This document shows positions 59,289-64,000 of a stretch of DNA of 64,000 nt, in pieces. A program made the position numbers and the translations under genes. Positions within the stretch are counted from its first letter, which is position 1. Each line of letters starts with the position of its first letter. The DNA lies in the NCBI GenBank assembly GCA_964562175.1, contig CAZLRV010000001.1, positions 124,001 to 188,000 of the forward strand. The letters are read 5' to 3'. The notes under the pieces are model-generated. The model saw only the letters and a list, made by a program, of their open reading frames with translations. It was not told where the DNA came from and ran no database searches. The stretch comes from CAZCJU01 sp964562175 (lineage in GTDB: Bacteria; Bacillota; Clostridia; Oscillospirales; CAG-272).

Positions 59289-59327
59289 GACGGGATGGGA
59301 CAATTCGTCCCGTCCTTTCTTTTTTTC
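59289..59327 (+). terminator. Terminator of rplJ-rplL
   Basis: GACGGGA (59289-59295) pairs with TCCCGTC (59308-59314), with an alternative inner GGGAC/GTCCC hairpin, followed by a T-rich run. Confidence 0.85.
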
Positions 59328-59336
59328 ATCTCGTAC

Positions 59337-59365
59337 TTGACATAACGGCTCGAAAATGGTATACT
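59337..59365 (+). promoter_or_regulatory. Promoter of the anchored surface protein
   Basis: TTGACA (59337-59342) and TATACT (59360-59365) at 17 nt, about 27 nt before the ATG at 59392, so the leader is short. Confidence 0.85.
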
Positions 59366-59391
59366 GTATTATAAGCTATCGGAGGTCAAAA

Positions 59392-61587
59392 ATGAAACGT
59401 ATGAGAATAAAAGCAATTACGGCTTGCTTGTTTATTATTATTTATACAATATTATGTGCCTATCCCGTATCAGCACAGGATTTTTCGCTGTTTTTCGGAC
59501 GGGATTACAACACCGGGGCCATAGAATGCGACCACGCCGCACTTGAGGCAACGGACAACGGGCTTGTTTTTACGCCCGATGTGACATTTCCGCCGTATCC
59601 GTCGGCGACTCTGCCGTATTCTATAATAGAGGACGATTATGTTTATTCCTGCCGTTTTACGTTTCTTTCGTCATATTCCTCAAATTGCCCGTTTGCGCTT
59701 TCTTTCGGCGAGAATGAACAGGAAAAACTGCTTTTGTCGCTTACGAAAGGTGCTGTAGCGGAGCTTGTGAGCCTGAACGATGCGGGCGAGTGGAATGTGC
59801 TTTATTCCGAGTCGCTCCTGTCGTATAAAGGCACGGATAAGATATCACCCTCGAAATTCATCGGCTCGGAGCTTGCAGAGACGGCAGAGCTTGAGTTGAG
59901 CGTTGTCGTAAAGGACGGCTATGTATTTATTTATGTTGACGGTGTGCTGATAGGCGAGGCATCGACACCCGACTTAATGCGTGGGAAGATAGGCTTTGCC
60001 GGTCACGGCTGCAGTGTGCTTATAAAGAGCATTTCCGTCAGCTATACCCTGCCGCGTATCAACAGTGCTTCCCAATCCTACGACACCGAGCTTTATTCAA
60101 ACAAAAGTCTGAATCCGCTTGTGTTCTCATATGATAACGGCGAGGCTAAAGGCTCGGTCAATTCGGTAATATTCGATGTAAAAAGCGGTGACGGCGTGCT
60201 TTACGCTTATCATGACGGCAAGCACATCGACACGCTTGCCTCACGTATTGACTCGTACAGACAAAAGACGATACTGTCGTTTTATCTTTCCGATAACGAA
60301 AGCGCAGAGCTTTTTTCGACCTTTGCAGATGAAAACAATATTCACGATTCATATATAATATCGTCCTCGGAGAGCTGTATCAAAAAAGCGATAGGCACGA
60401 GCAAATTCAGACGGGGCGTACTCGATCTTTCCTCCGCATCCTCCGTATCCGTTGACGAATGCACGCAAAGGCTATATTCTCTCGGAATACGCACGCTTAT
60501 TTTATCAAAGGAGTGTGCCGACTTCGATACCGTATACGCCTTTCGTCGTCGTATGATAAATGTTTTTGTTAGATCCTCCGCATCATATTACGACCTTTTG
60601 TCCTGCGCCTGTGACGGTATTATAACGGATGCACCCGAGCAGCTTGCGGAATTTGCCGAAAAAACGTGCGGCGGCAATATATATTCACCCCCGGTCGTAA
60701 TACCGAAGGCAACCGGGCTTGAGGATATAAAAAATTATTCTTCCGTCGGAGCAATATATATGGACGCTCGCCTTGAGGGTGATGCGATATTCTGCGGCAC
60801 GTTGTCGCTCGATGAGGTATACGAACAGCTAAAGGGCGGCGATTGCGTATTGTATCTTGTATCAAACACCGCCGACAAGGCTTTTTGCGACATCTTAAAT
60901 GAATTTAACGAAAAAAACGGAAGTGCAACGAGGATATTCGCACTGCTCTCAAGTCCTCTTGCCCAATATTGTACAACGCTCGCCTCGGTCTACGCTCATA
61001 TCTACCCAAGCTCCGTGCCTGCGGCGGAGAATGCAAGCACGGCTGTCTTTGAGCTTCAAGCACTGCTTGCCGCCGCTCCCTCCGCATTCATCACAAACGA
61101 GGGCATAAACGATGAGCTTCTGCTCGGCTGTAAGAGTCGCGGCTTCACTGCTTCTCTTTTCGGCGACGGCGAGGGATATTTCGCATATTTTACCGAGAAC
61201 GGTGAAAAATACAAGGATGAAATAATGAGCATATCGGCAAGCGTCGATAAAGACGGCAGGCTCGATGTGGTAGGCTTGACATACGGCGGGGAGAAAATAT
61301 CGCTCACCTCACAAGCAAGACCCGTCGTTATTGACGGCGAGATACATTTCGACGGCACTGCGGTAACGGGCAAGGGTACCTTTGCCGCAGAGGTGAGCAT
61401 CGGAGAGCATGGGCTTATTTCCCCGAGCGTTTATTTCTCACCAATCTCCGGATCCGACTCGCTCGCCGAGCCGAGCGACGGAGGCGAGGGAGTGAGCTTC
61501 GTCACGCTTGCGGTGATATCTATCGTTGTAATAGTTACCGTCGTGGGACTTATCGTGTTTTCTGTACTGCGTAAGAAGCGTAAATGA
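59392..61587 (+). CDS. Membrane-anchored surface protein with degenerate GDPD-like region
   Basis: 731 residues from the ATG behind GGAGG. Signal peptide 1-28 (cleavage after VSA), a beta-rich N-terminal part to about 225 that ends like a lectin-type jelly roll (GYVFIYVDGVLIGEAS), a region of about 250-415 resembling glycerophosphodiester phosphodiesterase barrels (FDVKSGDGVLYAYHDGKH, YIISSSESCIKKA, CDGIITDAPEQL), a further alpha/beta part, and a C-terminal membrane helix with KKRK. The HRG and PEN motifs of active GDPDs are missing, so the barrel may only bind. It is exported and held by its C-terminus. Function unknown. Confidence 0.7.
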   Translation: MKRMRIKAITACLFIIIYTILCAYPVSAQDFSLFFGRDYNTGAIECDHAALEATDNGLVFTPDVTFPPYPSATLPYSIIEDDYVYSCRFTFLSSYSSNCPFALSFGENEQEKLLLSLTKGAVAELVSLNDAGEWNVLYSESLLSYKGTDKISPSKFIGSELAETAELELSVVVKDGYVFIYVDGVLIGEASTPDLMRGKIGFAGHGCSVLIKSISVSYTLPRINSASQSYDTELYSNKSLNPLVFSYDNGEAKGSVNSVIFDVKSGDGVLYAYHDGKHIDTLASRIDSYRQKTILSFYLSDNESAELFSTFADENNIHDSYIISSSESCIKKAIGTSKFRRGVLDLSSASSVSVDECTQRLYSLGIRTLILSKECADFDTVYAFRRRMINVFVRSSASYYDLLSCACDGIITDAPEQLAEFAEKTCGGNIYSPPVVIPKATGLEDIKNYSSVGAIYMDARLEGDAIFCGTLSLDEVYEQLKGGDCVLYLVSNTADKAFCDILNEFNEKNGSATRIFALLSSPLAQYCTTLASVYAHIYPSSVPAAENASTAVFELQALLAAAPSAFITNEGINDELLLGCKSRGFTASLFGDGEGYFAYFTENGEKYKDEIMSISASVDKDGRLDVVGLTYGGEKISLTSQARPVVIDGEIHFDGTAVTGKGTFAAEVSIGEHGLISPSVYFSPISGSDSLAEPSDGGEGVSFVTLAVISIVVIVTVVGLIVFSVLRKKRK

Positions 61588-61661
61588 CCGTCAAAATGAT
61601 GAATTATTTGTAAATTTTGCATTTTGCCGATTTTCAAGCCGCTTTTTTCTCCTCTCTGTGC

Positions 61662-61690
61662 TTGACAAAATCGAATAGTTATGGTAAAAT
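61662..61690 (+). promoter_or_regulatory. Promoter of rpsL-rpsG-fusA
   Basis: TTGACA (61662-61667) and TAAAAT (61685-61690) at 17 nt. It gives the str genes a promoter of their own, apart from rpoBC. Confidence 0.85.
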
Positions 61691-61807
61691 ACCAACGATT
61701 ATGCGAAAAGCCTTTCCGCATAATAATAAAATCGGTACAAACAGCGCGTCAAACGGCGTGCGAGGTTGTATATAAACGAATAATATCTATGTAAGGAGGT
61801 GCAAGAA
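61691..61807 (+). promoter_or_regulatory. Leader of rpsL
   Basis: About 110 nt. TTATGCG (61699-61705) pairs with CGCATAA (61717-61723), with a few further AAA/TTT pairs inside, right at the 5' end of the transcript. It could protect the end or be a regulatory hairpin. Nothing else is clearly structured. Confidence 0.4.
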
Positions 61808-62227
61808 TTGCCAACCTTTAACCAACTCGTTAAAAACGGTCGTGAGGACAAGCGTTACAAGTCTAAAGCTCCCGTGCTTCAAAAGGGCTACAACTCCATA
61901 AAGAAGTGCGCTACAGACCAAAGCTCTCCTCAAAAAAGAGGCGTATGTACTAAGGTAACCACAGCTACACCGAAAAAGCCTAACTCCGCTATAAGAAAAA
62001 TAGCCAGAGTAAAGCTCGTAAACGGTCTTGAGGCTACCTGCTACATTCCCGGTATCGGTCATAACCTTCAGGAGCACTCCGTCGTACTCATAAGAGGCGG
62101 ACGTGTACGTGACCTCCCCGGTGTACGTTACCACATCATCAGAGGCACTCTGGACGCTCAGGGCGTTGCCAAGAGAAATCAGAGCCGTTCGCTCTACGGT
62201 GCAAAAAGAGCAAAAGCCGGCAAATAA
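61808..62227 (+). CDS. rpsL: 30S ribosomal protein S12
   Basis: 139 residues, decoding-centre protein. The start is TTG at 61808 (MPTFNQLVKNGRE), 8 nt after AAGGAGG; the in-frame GTG at 61799 overlaps the SD and is rejected. The residues tied to streptomycin resistance in other species lie in TPKKPNSAIRK, which has the sensitive-type Lys, and in GRVRDLPGVRYH. Normal length. Confidence 0.97.
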   Translation: MPTFNQLVKNGREDKRYKSKAPVLQKGYNSIKKCATDQSSPQKRGVCTKVTTATPKKPNSAIRKIARVKLVNGLEATCYIPGIGHNLQEHSVVLIRGGRVRDLPGVRYHIIRGTLDAQGVAKRNQSRSLYGAKRAKAGK

Positions 62228-62289
62228 TAAAGTCGGATAAGGTTACTTCGGTTTAATATTTCCATATCGTGGGGGCAGTACCTGAACAG

Positions 62290-62306
62290 ATATAATTCGT
62301 TTATAT
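62290..62306 (+). other. Small hairpin in the rpsL-rpsG spacer
   Basis: ATATAA (62290-62295) pairs with TTATAT (62301-62306). The spacer (62228-62391) is 164 nt, long for this operon, and also carries AGTACCT twice (62277-62283 and 62348-62354). No gene or clear promoter is seen. Confidence 0.35.
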
Positions 62307-62391
62307 ACTATTGGGGACCTACCGTACACAACGGAAGAAAACTTTCGAGTACCTATGATTTCATTAAAAATTTATGAAGGAGGGAAGCACA

Positions 62392-62862
62392 GTGCCGAGA
62401 AGAGGTCAAATTACAAAGAGAGACGTTTTACCGGATCCGCTTTACAATTCCAAGCTCGTTACAAAGCTCGTTAATAACATAATGTACGACGGCAAAAAAG
62501 GCGTTGCACAGAAGATAGTTTACGATGCTTTCAATATAGTCGAGCAAAAAACAGAAAAAAATCCCCTGGAAGCTTTCCAGGCCGCACTTGAGAACATCAC
62601 ACCCAAGCTGGAAGTTAAGGCTCGCCGTGTCGGCGGTTCAACCTACCAGGTTCCTATGGACGTTCGTCCCGAACGTCAGCTCACTCTCAGCCTTCGTTGG
62701 ATAACGAAGTACTCCAGATTGAGAAGCGAAAGAACCATGGCGGAGAAGCTTGCAGCCGAGATCATCGACGCTATGAACAATACGGGTGCATCCGTAAAGA
62801 AGAAGGAAGACACCCACAAGATGGCGGAAGCAAACAAAGCCTTCGCACACTTCAAATGGTAA
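62392..62862 (+). CDS. rpsG: 30S ribosomal protein S7
   Basis: 156 residues; head-domain nucleator. The start is GTG at 62392 (MPRRGQITKRDVLPDPLYNS) behind GGAGGG. ALENITPKLEVKARRVGGST and YQVPMDVRPERQLTL are diagnostic. In other bacteria S7 represses the str operon through the rpsL-rpsG spacer; that mechanism is possible here. Confidence 0.97.
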   Translation: MPRRGQITKRDVLPDPLYNSKLVTKLVNNIMYDGKKGVAQKIVYDAFNIVEQKTEKNPLEAFQAALENITPKLEVKARRVGGSTYQVPMDVRPERQLTLSLRWITKYSRLRSERTMAEKLAAEIIDAMNNTGASVKKKEDTHKMAEANKAFAHFKW

Positions 62863-62874
62863 GGAGTTACGCAT

Positions 62875-64000
62875 ATGCCGAGAGAATATCCGCTTGAGCT
62901 TACCCGAAATATCGGTATTATGGCTCACATCGATGCCGGCAAGACCACCACTACGGAGAGAATTCTTTTCTATACCGGCAGAACTCACAAAATAGGCGAG
63001 ACTCACGAAGGTGCTGCCACCATGGACTGGATGGCACAGGAGCAGGAAAGAGGTATAACGATCACCTCAGCGGCTACTACCTGCTATTGGAAAAACAACA
63101 GAATAAACATTATCGACACCCCCGGTCACGTTGACTTCACGGTAGAGGTTGAGCGTTCACTTCGTGTACTTGACGGCTCCGTTACGGTATTCTGCGCAAA
63201 GGGCGGCGTTGAGCCTCAGTCCGAAACCGTATGGCGTCAGGCAGACAAGTACCGTGTACCTCGTATGGCTTATGTCAACAAGATGGACATCATGGGCGCA
63301 AACTTCTTCAGAGTTGTTGACATGATGCATGAGAGACTTAAGGCAAATGCCGTGCCGATACAGCTCCCCATAGGTGCGGAGGATACCTTTGTAGGTATAA
63401 TCGACCTTATGGAAATGGAGGCGGACATAAACTCCACAAACGATCAGGGTAAGACCGTGACCGTTACCGCAATTCCCGACGATATGCTTGAAATGGCTCA
63501 GGAATATAGAGCAAAGATGGTTGAGAGCATCGCCGAGACGGACGAGGAGCTTATGGAAAAATACCTCAATGATGAGGAAATTTCCGTTGAAGAGCTTAAG
63601 GCAGCATTGCGTAAGGCTACAATAAACAACGAGATAGTACCTGTTTGCTGCGGTACTTCGTTTAAGAATAAGGGCGTTCAGAAGCTTCTTGACGCTATCG
63701 TTGATTATATGCCCTCACCTCTCGATATCCCCGCTATCAAGGGTGTAAACCCCGAGACCGAGGAGGAAGAGGAGAGAGTATCCGACGATAACGCACCCTT
63801 CTCCGCTCTGGCATTCAAAATAATGACCGACCCCTTTGTCGGAAAGCTCTGCTTCTTCAGAGTTTACTCCGGTAAGGTTGAAAAGGGTACAACGGTCTAC
63901 AACTCGACAAAGAACGCTCACGAGCGTTTCGGCAGAATACTTATGATGCACGCCAACGAGCGTACGGATATAGATATCTGCTACTCGGGTGATATAGCCG
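62875..64000 (+). CDS. fusA: Elongation factor G, 3' end outside the window
   Basis: The first 375 residues of the translocation GTPase; the frame is open to the right edge. ATG at 62875 follows AAGGAG. G1 AHIDAGKTTTTER, switch I ERGITITSAAT, G3 DTPGHVDF, G4 NKMD, then domain II from about 300 (FSALAFKIMTDPFVGKL). All nucleotide motifs are canonical. Starts 12 nt after rpsG. Whether tuf follows, as usual, cannot be seen. Confidence 0.97.
   Translation, partial: MPREYPLELTRNIGIMAHIDAGKTTTTERILFYTGRTHKIGETHEGAATMDWMAQEQERGITITSAATTCYWKNNRINIIDTPGHVDFTVEVERSLRVLDGSVTVFCAKGGVEPQSETVWRQADKYRVPRMAYVNKMDIMGANFFRVVDMMHERLKANAVPIQLPIGAEDTFVGIIDLMEMEADINSTNDQGKTVTVTAIPDDMLEMAQEYRAKMVESIAETDEELMEKYLNDEEISVEELKAALRKATINNEIVPVCCGTSFKNKGVQKLLDAIVDYMPSPLDIPAIKGVNPETEEEEERVSDDNAPFSALAFKIMTDPFVGKLCFFRVYSGKVEKGTTVYNSTKNAHERFGRILMMHANERTDIDICYSGDIA

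Noticed and set aside
1..64000. CRISPR arrays, tRNA or rRNA genes, insertion sequences, prophage or defence genes
   Set aside because: Looked for regular repeats, cloverleaf-like stretches, transposase or integrase proteins and terminal repeats; none seen.

Overview
The window reads as chromosomal core DNA of an anaerobic, Gram-positive Clostridia-type bacterium, probably a gut Oscillospirales or Christensenellales relative. The evidence is strong AGGAGG-type ribosome sites, consensus TTGACA/TATAAT promoters with 17-nt spacers, a reverse rubrerythrin, a fused 2-hydroxyacyl-CoA dehydratase activase, zinc-type S14 and L36, and the KOW protein that Clostridia keep between map and infA. I see no prophage, insertion sequence, CRISPR array, tRNA or rRNA gene.

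Layout. 1-800: the 3' end of an unrecognised cysteine-containing gene, then a 31-residue cysteine-rich membrane peptide. 798-6531 (minus): murD, three tandem M42 aminopeptidases and a methionine-gamma-lyase-like PLP enzyme, mostly joined by 4-nt overlaps. 6671-14124 (minus): rpoC and rpoB. 14379-17057 (plus): rpsO and pnp behind structured leaders. 17158-23562: a 1399-residue activase, an LRR remnant, reverse rubrerythrin and a broken lipoprotein gene. 23617-27542 (minus): a PIG-L deacetylase, tgt and GH78 rhamnosidase unit. 27734-31201: an ABC-F ATPase and a zinc-ribbon/propeller membrane protein.

31419-47294 (minus) is an intact S10-spc-alpha superoperon of 32 genes read from one promoter at 47616-47644: rpsJ to rplQ, including secY, adk, map, a KOW protein and infA. 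The infA frame has no ATG, GTG or TTG start and appears to begin with CTG. Several spacers in the superoperon carry hairpins that look like autoregulatory sites.

47793-50350 holds a TSCPD protein, a phosphohexomutase and a four-helix membrane protein. 50576-56866 (plus) is an arginine operon argG-C-J-B-D-F behind a candidate ARG box; argH is absent here. 56936-58043 is a divergent XRE/Crp pair with an operator-like palindrome. 58108-59272 is rplJ-rplL behind a classic L10 leader. 59392-61587 is a large anchored surface protein with a degenerate GDPD-like region. The window ends in rpsL-rpsG-fusA, with fusA cut by the edge.

The most notable global feature is that the usual rplKAJL-rpoBC-str arrangement is split: rpoBC, rplJL and rpsL-rpsG-fusA lie in three places, each with its own promoter. 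No wholly new multi-gene system is evident. The best leads are the RNA leaders (rpsO-pnp pseudoknot, rpsJ SD hairpin, rpsH leader), the infA start codon, the ABC-F protein with one degenerate composite ATP site, the PIG-L protein lacking its general-base Asp, and the broken lipoprotein with a C7 tract.
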